A DNA stretch of 64,000 bases from Anadara kagoshimensis (lineage: Eukaryota > Mollusca > Bivalvia > Arcoida > Arcidae). A program made the position numbers and the translations under genes. The DNA is taken from NCBI GenBank assembly GCA_021292105.1, contig CM037867.1, positions 43,836,096-43,900,095 of the forward strand, given 5' to 3'. The notes below the pieces were generated by a model. It saw nothing but the letters and a program-made list of their open reading frames with translations. It was not told the origin of the DNA and made no database searches. Every line of letters begins with the position of its first letter. Positions within the stretch are counted from its first letter, which is position 1. Of the stretch, positions 1-11,712 are shown piece by piece.

Positions 1-235
1 ATTATATTATTTTAAATGTTTGTTATTAATATTTACCTCATCATTGACATTTTTCAAACAACTTTTTGTTTGAAATTCCAATCTGGATTGATTGTGTTAG
101 GAATTTTCTTGGTGCAACACTCTTCCATGGTTGTATAGGGCACTTTGAACTTGGCATAAACATCCTTAAATATGTTAAAAAAATGCATACGTTAATATTG
201 AAAAAAAGACAAACTCACATGATAAATAATGGCCA

Positions 236-331
236 GTTCAAATGTTTTAAGACAAGATGCACAGGAGCTTTAACACTTACCTGAGGATATGTCCCATATC
301 TCATGCAGAAGTTCAATGGTCAATTACATTA
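236..331 (+). repeat. 5' fragment of hairpin-ended dispersed family
   Basis: The stretch from the CTTACCTGAGG box through the following 60 bases matches the 5' part of the copies that start at 14162 and 42025 (CTGAGG, then CATATCT, ATGCAGA, TTCAATGGTCAA and ACATTAAT in the same order). The match stops where the left inverted repeat of the DIRS-like element begins, so that element appears to have inserted into an older copy. The expected continuation is not seen on its right side. Positions 1-235 hold AT-rich sequence in which I recognise nothing. Confidence 0.6.
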
Positions 332-475
332 ATTCTCTTTCAATTCAGCCTCTATGGCTGTTCAACTTGGCAATAGTTCAAATGTATCAGCATGTGACCC
401 TATTTTGAAAGCTAAAAAATCAACACCCAAATTGGTTCCATACGGACACCCATGACACCTACAAATACCCGACTG
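332..475 (+). repeat. Left inverted terminal repeat of DIRS-like element
   Basis: The run from ACTTGGCAATAGTTCAAATG through AAGCTAAAAAATCAA and CCCAAATTGGTTCC to GACTGACCA is the reverse complement, with few differences, of 3839-3948. The outermost part (332-365, with CAGCCTCTATGGCTG) is instead complementary to the internal region at 3667-3714. Confidence 0.85.
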
Positions 476-533
476 ACCACGAAATACACGCTTCTTTAGG
501 CACGGACCAGAGCAGGTAAGATTTGTAAGTATT

Positions 534-1393
534 TTGTTTTACAGCACCATGGGGGAGAAAGCTAAAGCTATTAAACCTAAAAATTCTAGCACTTCCACAA
601 GTACTGCGAATAATGTTTCTAAAGGCACCTTGAGTGCACGTAGTGCGTTTTCATCTAGGCATAATCTTTTTGAGATGAATCCTTATGGTTCTGACTACGA
701 ATTGGATGGAAATTTAAGTTACATCCCTTGGAGATTGAGATTAATGATTTCTATAATGACATGAGGAAAGGTGCTCGATGAGCAAGTTGTTGTGTGTGAA
801 CCTTGTAAACAGTGTACCAATTCCAAGAAATGAATTTAGTGTCTAATTGTGAAAAGAAAACAGGACAAGGCCCACAATCAATAATAACCTAAATAAGAAA
901 TGGAGAGTTTTTTTACGATGATTGTACACTGACTACAGACAGGTTTGTCTCTTAAGAGAATAAATTGGTTAATTTAACTGGTGTGGTTAAAAATTTAGTT
1001 GGGTTATTGTGTACAGTAAAAAATGCTTTTGATAAATGGAACATGTGTGTGTCTGAAACTGAAAATAGGGAAGTTGAGGTCAATTATAATAACGATGTGA
1101 TTTATGATGATTTTATGATGGAGGTCGATCATAATGATAGTTCTGACGGTGAGGAATTTGATATTGATGTACCTCAGATATTTGAGGAAGACCAGTATGG
1201 TCCAGATTTAAACATTAAAGTAAAAAATTTGGTTCAGAAGGCTTGCTCTCAGGAGGCTCCTGAGTTAAACAAGGTTACTGATAAGTATTTGGTCCCCAAG
1301 AGTAGCTCTGATTTTTTAAGAGTGCTCAAGATTAATAGGGACATTTGGTCTGAATTGTATGTTTTAGAATTAATTTTAGGAAGTCTTCTTTAA
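534..1393 (+). pseudogene. Gag-like region of DIRS-like element
   Basis: Two open pieces (534-764 and 965-1393) in different frames, separated by about 200 bases with stops. The first is Ser/Thr/Asn-rich (MGEKAKAIKPKNSS at the start); the second is acidic (a Glu/Asp-rich stretch around 1075-1190) and ends with PKSSSDFLRVLKINRDIW, the kind of segment that joins Gag to the polymerase in DIRS elements. Position upstream of RT and RNase H and general composition support a Gag-like role; there is no zinc knuckle. No single frame covers the region, so it is not functional. Confidence 0.55.
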
Positions 1394-1396
1394 TCC

Positions 1397-2341
1397 CAAG
1401 CAAGGTTATTGTTCACTTGGGTTTTCTCATAAATTTTGAAATGTTTACTGTAGTGTGAACTTCAGAGAAAGTTGAAAAGATCAAGAAGACATGTCAAGAT
1501 ATTTTGCCCAAAAAATGTGTAGTGATACATCAGGTGGCCCGTTTAATTGGTTAATTTACATCTTATATGAGAGCTGTTACGAGGATTGGGCCCATTATAT
1601 TTTAGAAATATTGAAAGGGATAAAACCTTGGTTTTACAACAAGGAAAATCTTATGATGACAGTATGTGTTTGTCACAAAGTTCAATACATGAAATAAAGT
1701 GATGGCTATTCAATTTAGATAAAATGAATGGTAGGAAAATTTGACCAGATCCTGTTTCGGCAGTATTAGAAACAGATGCTTCTTTGGTTGGATGGGGAAC
1801 TAAATATAATAACAATTTTACTCAAGGTTTGTGGTCAGAATTAGAAAGTAGTTGACATATAGCTATTTGGTTTGGATTGAAAAGTTTATGCACCTTAAAA
1901 TATGGAATTCATATTCAGGTGTTATCTCATAATGTTACAGCTGTTTGTTATATCAACTGTTTTATAGGTTCATCTAAATCTTTGTTCGATTTGGACTTGG
2001 TGTTATGAAAAAGATATTTTTATTTCTGCTAAGTACTTACCAGTCAAGGATAATGCTGTGACAGATATTTAAGTTGTTGTTATGCAACTTCTAGTGAAAG
2101 GGAGCTTCATTCAGATATTTTTAATAGAATTTGCAATCAATTATTTTATCCTGATATTGACTTATTTGCAAATAGATTCAATAAAAAGGTAGGTTTGTTT
2201 GTTTCTTGGTTACCAGACCCAGAGGCTATAGATTCTGATCCATTTTCAATTAATTGGCATGATTTTTTATCATATATTTTTTGTCCTTTTAGTTTGGTTG
2301 GAAAAGTACTGGCCAAAGTAAAAAGAGGATCTGGTAAGGAA
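1397..2341 (+). pseudogene. RT thumb remnant plus RNase H region of DIRS-like element
   Basis: Reading across stops, about 1397-1560 gives HLGFLINFEMFTV, TSEKVEKIKKTCQDIL and HQVARLIG, the part that follows the catalytic palm in DIRS reverse transcriptases. The palm itself, with its Asp-Asp motif, should lie between the Gag-like end (1393) and this point, but the two are almost adjacent, so several hundred bases have been deleted. RNase H begins near 1760 with TDASLVGWGT, followed by LWSELES, an H-x-A segment and a DN-like position changed to HN. From 2159, IDLFANRFNKK and SWLPDPEAIDSDPFSINW match the conserved domain between RNase H and recombinase in DIRS elements. Several in-frame stops are present. 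Confidence 0.75.
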
Positions 2342-2559
2342 AGCTATAATTGTGATTTCTTTATGGAGGAATCAGGTGTGGTTTCCAGAAATAATTCATA
2401 TGATTGTAGACTATCTAATTAGTCTTCCTCAATGGAAGTTTTTGGTGAGGTCCCCAGGGGGCCAACCTCATCCCTTAGGCAAGCGACTGAAACTAGTCGC
2501 ATGCTGCATATCAGGCATAATCTCTGATGTAGAGGCATTTCGGAAAAGGCTACCCATAC

Positions 2560-3460
2560 AATCCAACATGCACGGAAAAAGTCAACAAATAAGCAATATG
2601 TTCTTGCCTTGAATGGTTGGTGTGTTTGGTGTCTTCGACACAAAGTTAGTTGGGTTAGTCCGTCTATCCCACAAGTTTTGAACTATTTATCTTACCTGGA
2701 GATTCAGGGTAAATGTTATAGTGTTATTAATACCCATAAGTCTATGTTAGTTCTCTGTTGAACAATTCTTTGATTTCCAAATTTATGAGAGGTTTATTTT
2801 TTACTAAACCTCCTGTTCCCAGATATACAGAGACATGAGATGTTGGTATTTTATTGAAATATTTAACATCACTTTTTCCTTTTAGCAGATTATCGTTATG
2901 TGATTTAACAATCAAATTAGTATTCTTTTGGCTTTAACTACAGCTTAGGGAGCTCAGACTTTGGTATCTTTAAATCTTAATTTCATGAAGAAACAGGGAA
3001 ATGAGATAATTTTTACAGTGCCTTTAATTAAAACTTCTAAAAGTAACAAACCGTTTTATCATGTATCATTAAAGCCTTTTAGACAGACTAAATTGTGTGT
3101 GGTTCACACACTGAATTATTATATTATGAAAACAAAAGGTCTTAGGAAATCTCAAAATTTATTAGTTTCTTTTAAAACGGGGAAAATGGTTTCAACATCT
3201 ACCATTGTAAGATGAAGTCATAAGGGGATGTCGGAGGCAGGAATAGATATAAATAAATTTAAGGCTCATTCTATTAGGAGTGCTGCCTCTTCAGCTGCCT
3301 TTAGGGCTGGTGTTTCATTAAAAGATATTTTGCAGACTGCGAATTGGTCATCAGCTCAGAGATTTCATACATTTTATAATAGACACATTGGGGAAAATAC
3401 CAGTACAAGATACAAGTACAAGATGTTTTTTCTGATGCAGTTCTCAGTTTGGGATGTTTA
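2560..3460 (+). pseudogene. Tyrosine recombinase of DIRS-like element, broken
   Basis: The N-terminal, core-binding half (about 2560-2930) is readable only across stops. The catalytic half is clear: VSLNLNFMKKQGNEIIFTVP and FRQTKLCVVHTLNYYIM (2961-3215), then after an in-frame stop near 3213 the block FKAHSIRSAASSAAFRAG (H-x-x-R box), ANWSSAQRFHTFYNRHI (with the Trp and the likely nucleophile Tyr) at 3228-3400. This is the usual layout of the R-H-R-Y recombinases that circularised DIRS DNA uses for integration. Stops around 3213 and upstream rule out an intact enzyme. Confidence 0.8.
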
Positions 3461-3661
3461 AATTTTCAGTTATTAATGTCTGGTGGATCATTGACTTTGA
3501 TACATTCAGGATTTGTATTGTGACATGTGTTTTGTGACTTGGGTAAGATGTAAAGGAATTAGAAACTTTAATTGAAATCCAGTATATAAAGTGTATTAGC
3601 AGATTTTTTAAGAGTTATTATTTTTTATGGATTAAGGTAGGTAAGTAATTTGTTGTTCTTT

Positions 3662-3966
3662 TAAGGATTGCCAAGTTAACCCAAACAGCCTGAGAGGCTG
3701 AATAGAAAAGAGAATCCCCCCTCTCATCCAAACTTGTGATGTAAATGAAGCCTGAAGGCTGGAGGGTTAACTTCCCTCCCACGTTCACCCTGTTGTTTTG
3801 TAGAAACAATAAATTTCTGGCTTTGTAATAGCGTGTGTGTCATGGTCAGTCAGGTATTTATAGGTGCGGAACCAATTTGGGTATTGATTTTTTAGCTTTC
3901 AATATAGGGTCAAGTGCTGGTACATTTGAACTATTGCCAAGTTAACCCTCCAGGCTTCGGGCTTCT
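3662..3966 (+). repeat. Internal complementary region and right inverted repeat of DIRS-like element
   Basis: 3667-3714 is complementary to the left outer edge (332-375): ATTGCCAAGTT, then AGAGGCTGAAT and AGAGAAT. About 3745-3776 is complementary to the right outer edge (3936-3966), with GAAGCCTGAAGGCTGGAGGG against CCCTCCAGGCTTCGGGCTTC. An AATAAA signal lies at 3808. Sequence complementary to both outer edges placed just inside the right repeat is the diagnostic feature of DIRS elements. Confidence 0.8.
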
Positions 3967-3974
3967 GCATCTGT

Positions 3975-4579
3975 AAAGAATGGAACAATCTAGAGGATTA
4001 GTGACGAATTCATTCAGAACATCCTCTGGATGTGAAATGATAAAGGTGACAACTTTCTCATTTTTAGCAGCGTATTACAGCACTTTTGAGGAAGTTGAGA
4101 AAAAAATTAAGGATTTTGCTCAAACTCTCTGAGTTTATGGAGTCTAATGCGATCTAGCTATTAAACTTGATTAGAATTTTGGGAAAACTTTGGATCATAC
4201 TTAATTTTGAGGTGAAACATGCAAAAAATAGACTTTTCAGAAAACAATTACGTTTAACGCACTCCTGTTCAATAACCGTTCATTATACGAAAAAGTCGTC
4301 CATTGACCAAAAAAAGTTTAAGATCTGACAGAAAAGACGGTATTTTTATATTTTTTCTATCTTGCACATAAAACACACAATAACTGTTTAAAGTCGACCC
4401 TATCATCCAAAATAAATTTAACGTACCGTTTTGAATTTGTACCCATAATAAAGTAACCAATTCTTTACCAAATTATTGGTAGGTTTGGCACTTATCGTTA
4501 GGTCTGTGTTAAACTTTTGAGTGGCAAGTTCTGTGGATGAGCTCTACTAATAGAAATCCTCTAGATTGTTCCATTCTTT
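3975..4579. mobile_element. 605 bp MITE with perfect 25 bp terminal inverted repeats
   Basis: 3975-3999 (AAAGAATGGAACAATC plus TAGAGGATT) is the exact reverse complement of 4555-4579. There is no coding capacity; the interior is AT-rich and holds several CCGTTCATT/CGTCCATTGACC-like words. No clear target duplication is visible (left flank ATCTGT, right flank CCTGCG), so the superfamily is undetermined. Perfect ends suggest a young insertion. It starts about nine bases after the right end of the DIRS-like element. Confidence 0.75.
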
Positions 4580-4589
4580 CCTGCGAAAC

Positions 4590-5168
4590 CCCTAAAGGTG
4601 TCGCCACACTAGTAACCTTTGAATCTATGATCTTCATCTATATATCAAAATGGGTTAAAGACTCAATGGGCCGGGTTTTTTTAAAAATTTCTATTGAATG
4701 AGTGTAAAATGTGGAAGAAATTTTAAATAATTGTACAAAGCAAGGTGCACAAGTAGTTTTTTTTCATACTTCACAGAAAGTCATGAAAAATGGGGAAAAG
4801 GTCCAACAATGACAATATATATGAAAGAGTAATGAAACAAATATATATATGTATTAGAAAAATCGCAATCATTTTAACATTTTCTAAAGCTACAGTAAAC
4901 TGAAAAAATGTGCACCAGAAACTTTACATTGGAATGACTGGACGAGATGGACAGTACAGGACAGATAGACAACAGGGTGATAGCACTGGCTCTCCATACT
5001 TTCATCCAGTAGCTAATAAACCAATGACTTTTAGAACATAAACATTTTTGTAGTTTTCTTTCATATATGTATAATAATCCTAATTTTTTTAAAGCTTTGA
5101 AATTTAAAACTTGTCACAGTAAGATGTAATGGCATACACTACATCCTTTGAAGCCAGTTGAGCTAAAA
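4590..5168 (+). repeat. Degenerate copy of hairpin-ended family
   Basis: Starts with a body-like segment (ACCTTTGAATCTATGATCTT, then ATATATCAAAATGGGTTA) and ends with AGCCAGTTGAGCTAA at 5152-5168, the 3' terminus also seen at 7684-7699. The middle (4680-5140) is AT-rich and not recognised. Confidence 0.45.
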
Positions 5169-5645
5169 ATTTAATCAGAATGCAATTGTTTATGTTCCAA
5201 CTAGGTTTATTTATAACTTAAGATGCAGCAGGAACTTTATGTCACTATGTCCTAGTGTTACAGGGGGTTAAGATGTTTTAAGCAATATTTTCAACAAAGT
5301 TTCATATTCCTGTGAAAGATCAGTGTAACTCACCAGCTTATATCATATTGAAATCCAAATACGTTTATGATCACTCCAATATGCCTCTAGAACATCAGTA
5401 TGACAGTTTGTATCTGATGAGTATATATGGTCAATATGGGAATGGTAGTCTGTTGTTTCTTAAATAAAAACTTAAGACGAAGTGGAAGTTGTTGAACATT
5501 TCCTGTGTAAATGATTTCATGGTTTTTTTTTAAGATCAATATTGAAGTCATTTAAATGGATGTTTGTTTAAACACTAAAATGCTTATGTTCTTGAAGTCA
5601 TTGGTTTATTGTTAACTACTACGATCATAGTTTTGTACTATTCAT

Positions 5646-5689
<44 letters not shown>

Positions 5690-6805
5690 TAAATAGTCTT
5701 TTGCATTCCTCCAGAGACAAGTTGTGAACCTATCATGCAGAATAAAATGGATATTAAATATAATCTGTCCATTTTTATACATATATATATCTCTTGTGAA
5801 ACAATGTAGGAGGAGTTATTTAACAAAAAAGGTACCCTTTTTTTAAACTCTGGAAAACAAAGCCATTAAGTCAGGTGCACATCTTTGATAATCTTTTGAT
5901 ATATACAGTACACAGTAACTAAGTTTCAAAGTCTGGAAAAATGGAAAAAAATCTTGAAATATTTCCATAAAGTCAGGTGCCCATCTTCAATATATATAAA
6001 AACATTCTGTGAAGTTTCAAGGTTTTTGGTTGAAAACTGTAGGTGGAGTTGAGTTCACAAAGTTAGTACCCTATTTCCCCGCCAGCCTGACCGCCAGCCC
6101 GCCCACCATTCACCATACTATAAACCGGATTTGCACTCTGTGCAACCCAATCAAAAATGATGATTAAACAAAGTTGATAGTTTTCCAGATTGATATTTAA
6201 ACTTTGATAGTGTGAAGTCAAGTTACTTCTGTCAAATGTTTAGCCATTGAGGGGTTCAAGCCACCGAACAATGAGATGAGATTCAAAGTTCAGGCTCCCA
6301 TGGTAATCATCAGTCAAATATCAAGAAATATTGAAGAAAAGTCATAGAAAATGCTAATTGCTAATTCAACAAATGTAAAAAACTTTAGATGTAGTCAAAA
6401 TTAAAAAATTTTCCCAGGTAATTAAGCATTTCAGTTATTTGTAGCATCTGTTACCTTGACCTTTGAACCAAGTAATTACTTTCAACTATATATCAAAATA
6501 GTCACTATACCTACAATATTCTAATATACATGCCTATACAAAATGTTTATGTTTTCCAGGGACAAGTTGTTCGAAGCTTGATAAATTTAATCAGGTGATT
6601 AGTCAAAGTTTGAATTTTGCATAATTTCAAGCATGTTGTGAAAATAATGTTGAAAATATCCAAAGTGAATAGAATTCAGATAATTAACCATTTCAGTATT
6701 CTTTTACATTTGTGACCTTGACTTTTGAACATCAATACCAGTAATTCATATATATTCTAATATAGAAGCCTATACAAAAAGTGTAAAGTTCTTCAAATTA
6801 TTAAC
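5169..6805. other. AT-rich non-coding stretch with repeat scraps
   Basis: No convincing exon on either strand. 5649-5687 is a CA microsatellite. From about 6440 the sequence turns into degenerate body units of the hairpin-ended family (ACCTTGACCTTTGAAC, then TATATATCAAAATAG, then ATACATGCCTATACAAAA), twice before the element that starts at 6806. Confidence 0.5.
5649..5687. repeat. CA dinucleotide microsatellite
   Basis: Uninterrupted CA repeat of about 19 units. Confidence 0.95.
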
Positions 6806-7213
6806 AAGAGGCCCAAAAGGGCCTGGAATGCTCAACAGACAAAATTTGACCCATCCAGAAAATTTGCATAATTTGCTAAAATTCTGTCAATGAAAAACCC
6901 TTTTCATATGTTATATGTTATATGACTAGGTATACTTTCTATATTTCATTTGAAGAAAATTTGTGGGAAATTGAATGCAAAATGGCCATGTTAGTGATTT
7001 TGCTATTTATAGTAATGGTGGCCATCTTGGATTTCATATTAGGTCGCTTTGCTGAAACTTTGACCTACTCCACCTAGGGACCTTCTACAACAAATTTAGT
7101 TTCAATTGGCCAAGTGGTTTCAGAGGATAAGATCAAAGTTTATGAAAGGACGTATGTATGCATGCACACTTCACCATGCCATAAGCTCAGCTGGCTACAG
7201 CCAGTTAAGCTAA
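6806..7213 (+). mobile_element. Short hairpin-ended (Helitron/Helentron-like) element
   Basis: Starts AAGAGGCCCAAAAGGGCC, a small hairpin, then ATGCTCAACAG; ends AAGCTCAGCTGGCTACAGCCAGTTAAGCTAA (7183-7213), in which CTGGC pairs with GCCAG and the last four bases are CTAA. No coding capacity. The interior has TTTCATTTGAAG, GGCCATGTT and a TTTCAGAGGATAAGAT segment shared with the other copies. Confidence 0.65.
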
Positions 7214-7699
7214 ATAATTTTAGTTTTTTAGATAAATTACCATTTCTGTATTGTTTAGCATCTTTGACCTTGACCTTTGAATCCAAGACCTTTTCTATAC
7301 ATCAAAAGGATCGTTGTATCAAAACCTATACCATTCTAATATACTAGCATATACAAAAAGTTAATAGTTTTCGAGATAATTAACAATTTCAGTATTCCTT
7401 CGCATCTGTGACTGATCTTTGAACCCATGGCCTTTATGTATATATCAAAATGATAATTGCATCAGTACCAACAATATTCTAAAATACATGCCTATACAAA
7501 AAGTTTTTTCTATTTTTAGTAATGGCAGCCATTTTGGATATCTGATCACCATGATTTTACCAAACTACAGTTAGACTCTAACAAGAACCTTCCACAGCAA
7601 ATTTGGTTTCAACTGACCCAGTAGATTCAGAGTTTTTGCTGGATTCGCACACACATGCATCATGCCAATAGTTCAACTGGCTTTAGCCAGTTGAGCTAA
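7214..7699 (+). mobile_element. Second short hairpin-ended element, abutting the first
   Basis: Contains two body units (TTTGACCTTGACCTTTGAA at about 7264, then CATCTGTGACTGATCTTTGAA) and ends with the hairpin AGTTCAACTGGC-TTTA-GCCAGTTGAGCT followed by AA (7671-7699). Its 5' hairpin is not visible, so it is a 5'-truncated copy or the second half of a tandem pair with the element before it. 7700-7925 continues with body sequence (AAGAATATGTCAAAACTGAA) shared with 41420-41530. Confidence 0.6.
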
Positions 7700-7925
7700 T
7701 AAAAACACAAAGGTAAAAAATAAGGTTATGAATTTCACCAATGACCTTCGCATCATTTTGAAGGGAATTACAAGAATATGTCAAAACTGAAAACCCTTTT
7801 GTCTGTTCAAATAGTGAAGTCATAACAATTTGAAGCTATCTTTCAATTTTTCAAAATTGAGTCCAAAAACCTGTAACTCATAACCCATTTTTCACCAAGT
7901 TTCATGAAATATATAAACTACAGAC

Positions 7926-8560
7926 TTAAGGTAGTTCCATACCATGGTGACGTCGTCATTTTGTGCGTATGGTCGAAATGTCAGATTTGACGTCTTTTTT
8001 ATCTATGACATCACGAATGTGTGGTCTTTGGCGCCTACAGAATTATGGTGGGAACACTGTTATGCTATCATTCAGTATAATAATTTTCTGCATTCACAAT
8101 AGATTAGAATTCACAATATCAATTCTGTGCACTTTTTGTAAGAAGAAAATGTAAATTGTACATAATGGAAATTAGGTAGATCTACACTGTTGAGAGTACT
8201 ATTCTAAATAATTGAAAGATTTGAGTACATTGTTTAAATTTTGTAGACGGTATTTTAAATGTCGCTGTATGTTTGTTTTTTTTTTTGGTGATTTTAAATA
8301 CAAATAGTAGGACACAAACTGACGATTCTTCAATAAACATAATGATGATAATTTTTCTCGGTGTCAAATTTTAGCAGTTTGATTATGCTCTTGTATTTGC
8401 GTTTCATTCAGCGGCCTAGAATCAAGAACGCTTCATCAATGTATACGAATCCCCTTTCCACTTTAACTGATCTGTGTTGGGTAACGGTTGCTATGGGTTT
8501 CTATGTGTGACAGACCATATGGAATTTAAATTGGTTTGTTTTGCACAACCAAATAGCTCA
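7926..8560. repeat. Dispersed element with AAGGTAGTTCCATA end
   Basis: 7929-7943 (AAGGTAGTTCCATA) and the following CCATGGTGACGTCGTCATTTTGTGCG are the inverted counterpart of 43490-43540 (CGATGACGTCACCATG, then TTTGGAACTGCCTTAA). Both copies also share a CCATAGCAACNGTTNC block (8477-8497 and 42997-43012, opposite orientation). Likely a MITE, about 600 bp, with the other terminus not resolved. No coding. Confidence 0.5.
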
Positions 8561-8858
8561 CAATCAGTGTTTTTGTGTATTTGTTAATATCTAACGAAAA
8601 ACATTGAGTTCATAATAGTATCCTACAACATATTATTGGTAACTTCTTACTTAAGGAATGAAGGTTTTTTTCTCGTTTCAGGATTTTGATGCAATTTATG
8701 AAACCAGAGGCTCAGTGTGGCTGAGCCTGTATCACTCAACTGACTAAAATGCTTTTAAAGCAAATTTGTATTCCAGTGATGAACAAATGCACTTTTTATA
8801 TCAGACAGAATGGCTAAGGAAATCACTGTAAAACTATATGTACCATTCACAGTTTTTT

Positions 8859-9150
8859 CAATCTGATTAAAATCACATCTCTCACTTGCTCCCCCATTTT
8901 TGATATAGGTGCGGAGTGGGAGATCTGAGGAACATTGTCGTAACATTTATTGTCCAATGAAATTTCAGTTTCCGAGATTTTGAAAGTGTTATGCCTTTAT
9001 TGTAAATGAAACGCAATTTGAATGGTTAGTTTTAGTTAATTACCATAAGGTCAATCACATATGACCCTCAACGGGGTTTCCTCAAATCTCCCACGACACA
9101 ACTATATCAGAAAAGGGCAGCAAGTGAGAGATCTGATTTTAATCAGATTG
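8859..9150. repeat. Inverted repeat (fold-back) about 290 bp
   Basis: 8859-8890 (CAATCTGATTAAAATCAC, then ATCTCTCACTTGCT) is the reverse complement of 9119-9150 with one or two differences (AGCAAGTGAGAGATCTGATT, then TTAATCAGATTG). Inner segments GAGTGGGAGATCT and TCTCCCAC also pair. It interrupts the first 5' module of the 167 bp element, after the TTGTATTCCA at 8767-8776. Probably a MITE; no target duplication resolved. Confidence 0.6.
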
Positions 9151-11158
9151 CAGTTTTTTTGGTTTTTTTTGCATTTGGTCCCATGTTCAACTATAAATAA
9201 ATAAATAAGTTTATTTAGAGCGGCATATACATAGATAAATTAAAAACATAAGCTCTGATGAGCTTTTGATCGATCGACTATGATCAGCTTTTGACTGACT
9301 ATGTTGACTGACTGGAAGTTATATTTTTTGTTGATAAAAAAATTTGGTCAATGTTACATTTCAGCTAGACTTTCCAAGATAAATCACTGTGATCGGCGTA
9401 TCAAATGGAATGTAGCTTTTTTCCTGGTAGTGCTATTGACAAGTTTTCTTTTGTGTTTAAAGTTGCACAATGCATCATTTAAAATGCAAAAGAAAGCTTT
9501 TTGGTAGATTAAACAAGAGAAAGGATATACACATTTCACTAACCAGAGTTGTACGTCTATCACAGTGATTTATCATGGTACATCTTTGGCTGTATTGTAG
9601 TAAAGGGTTTAATATATATAATTATTGTATAGAATGGATGAATTGCTTCAGTAGTTTCAAGAGATGGTTAAAATGTGTTTTCTTTTATCTATGTTGGTGG
9701 CCATGTGTTAGTGGAGGCAAGGAGGCAATCTTGGTGAATTTCTTTCATACATCATTCCTGTAAAGTTTGGTTAAATTTGCTTCAGTAGCTTCAGAGGAAA
9801 TAGCAAATATATGCTTTTCCCATAGGTCCAATGTGAAACAATGTTCTCTGCTGGCAGCCATGTTTTATGGCAGATCAGAAAAATTTTGGCAATCTATGCA
9901 AAGGACCTTCTATACATCATTCCTGTACAGTTTGGTTCAATTTGCTTCAGTCATTTCTGAGGACATAGTCAAAAATGCGTTTTTCCCATAGGGTCCAATG
10001 TTAAACTATCTTCTGCGCTGGCGGCCATGTTTTTTGGCGGATCAGAAAAATTTTGGCAATCTAAGTATAGGACCTTCTATACAACATTTCTGTAAAGTTT
10101 GGTTAAATTCGCTTCAGTCATTTCTGAGGAGATAGCCAAAAATTCGTTTTTCCCATAGGGTCCAATGTTAAACTATCTTTTGCCCTGGCGGCCATGTTTT
10201 TCGGCCAATCAGAAAAATTTTGGCAATCTAAGTAAAGGACCTTCTATACATCATTCCTGTGAAGTTTTGTTAAATTTGCTTCAGTCATTTCTGAGGACAT
10301 AGTCAACCAGAGGCTACGTGTGGATGAGCCTGTATCGCTCACCTGACTAAAATGCTTTTAAAGCAAATTTGTATTCCATTCGAAAAAATTTGTCAATCTA
10401 AGTAAAGGACCTTCCATACATCATTCCCATAAAGTTTGGTTCAATTTGCTTCAGTAGCTTTAGAGGAGATAGCAAATATATGCTTTTTCCATAGGGTTAA
10501 ACTATGTTCTGTGCTGGCAGCCATCTTTTTTGACGGATCAAAAAAATGTCTACAATCTAAGTAAAGGACCTTTCATACATCATTCCTGTAAAGTTTGGTT
10601 CAATTTGCTTCAGTAGCTTCAGAGGAAAAAGCAAATATATGCTTTTCCCATAGGGTCCAATGTTAAACTATGTTCTGTATTACGGCCATGTTTTAGGCGG
10701 ATCTGAAAAATTTTGGCAATCTAAGTAAAGGACCTTCTATACATCATTCCTGTGAAGTTTTGTTAAATTTGCTTCAGTCATTTCTGAGGACAGTCAACCA
10801 GAGGCTCAGTGTGGCTGAGTCTGTATCGCTCACCTAACTAAAATGCTTTTAAAGCAAATTTGTATTCCATTTGAAAAAAATTTGTCAATCTAAGTAAAGG
10901 ACCTTCCATACATCATTCCCATAAAGTTTGGTTTAATTTGCTTCAGTAGCTTTAGAGGAGATAGCAAATATATGCTATCCCCAAAGGGTTAAACTATGTT
11001 CTGTGCTGGCAGCCATCTTTTTTGGCGGATCAAAAAAATGTCTACAATCTAAGTAAAGGACCATCCATACATCATTCCTGTGAAGTTTGGTTCAATTTGC
11101 TTTAGTAGCTTCAAAGGAAATAGCAAATATATGGTTTTCCTATAGGGTCCAATGTGAA

Positions 11159-11712
11159 ACAAGAATAGAATTCCTGGGTCCCCCGCCGGTCAAGCAGTAT
11201 ACTAGTATACTGTATATGAAATTGCAATATTTTCAAACATTCAGGGCTGTTCCAGAATTAAATGTGTGGGGAGGTCGGGAGGAACATTTTTTTACCCCCA
11301 CCACGGAGTCATTATTGTGGTCAAAGTCCCATAACTCCAAGAAAAAGTATCGACCAAAGCTGATTTACGAACTTGACCAAGGTATTAGTGGTATAAACAT
11401 TTGGTATAAATTTCATGTAAATCCGTCAAAATTTGTAGTCATGAGAGCACTTACAAGGTCAAGTTTTGGATAAAACAGAGTCATTATTGTGGTCAAAGTC
11501 CCATAACTCCAACAAAAAGTATCGACCAATGCTGATTTTCGAACTTGACAAAGGTATAGTGGTATAAACATTTGGTATAAATTTAATATAAATCCGTCAA
11601 AATTTGTAGGCATGAGAGTGCTTACAAAAAAGTGTGATGGACGGAAACACGGACGCACGGACACACGCCCAGCATTTCTATGTCCCCGCTCCACGTTGCC
11701 GCGGGGGAGAAC
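11159..11712 (+). mobile_element. Hairpin-ended element inserted in the 167 bp array
   Basis: Interrupts one array unit between GTGAAAC and AATGTTCT; the uninterrupted unit reads GTGAAACAATGTTCT, for example at 9834-9848. The insert starts ACAAGAATAGAATTCC followed by a GGTCCCCCGCC box and ends with the hairpin TCCCCGC-loop-GCGGGGGA after a GGACGGAAACACGGACG linker. The interior has two copies of a unit around GTGGTCAAAGTCCCATAACT. The layout matches the other hairpin-ended families, with a different stem sequence. Confidence 0.7.

Larger units (their letters stand above)
332..3966 (+). mobile_element. DIRS-like tyrosine-recombinase retroelement, degraded
   Basis: Order seen: left inverted repeat (332-475), Gag-like ORF, RT remnant, RNase H, a DIRS-type downstream domain, tyrosine recombinase, internal complementary region (about 3662-3776), right inverted repeat (about 3839-3966). 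DIRS elements are known for terminal repeats in inverted orientation and an internal region complementary to both outer edges, and they integrate by a recombinase rather than an integrase. Both structural hallmarks are readable here. All reading frames contain stops or frameshifts and the RT palm is missing, so the copy is dead. The recombinase motif and RNase H support DIRS or a close relative such as Ngaro; the inverted rather than split direct repeats favour DIRS. Confidence 0.85.

Noticed and set aside
8755-8946. Minus-strand 63-codon frame
   Set aside because: Lies across the arm of a fold-back repeat; no protein features.
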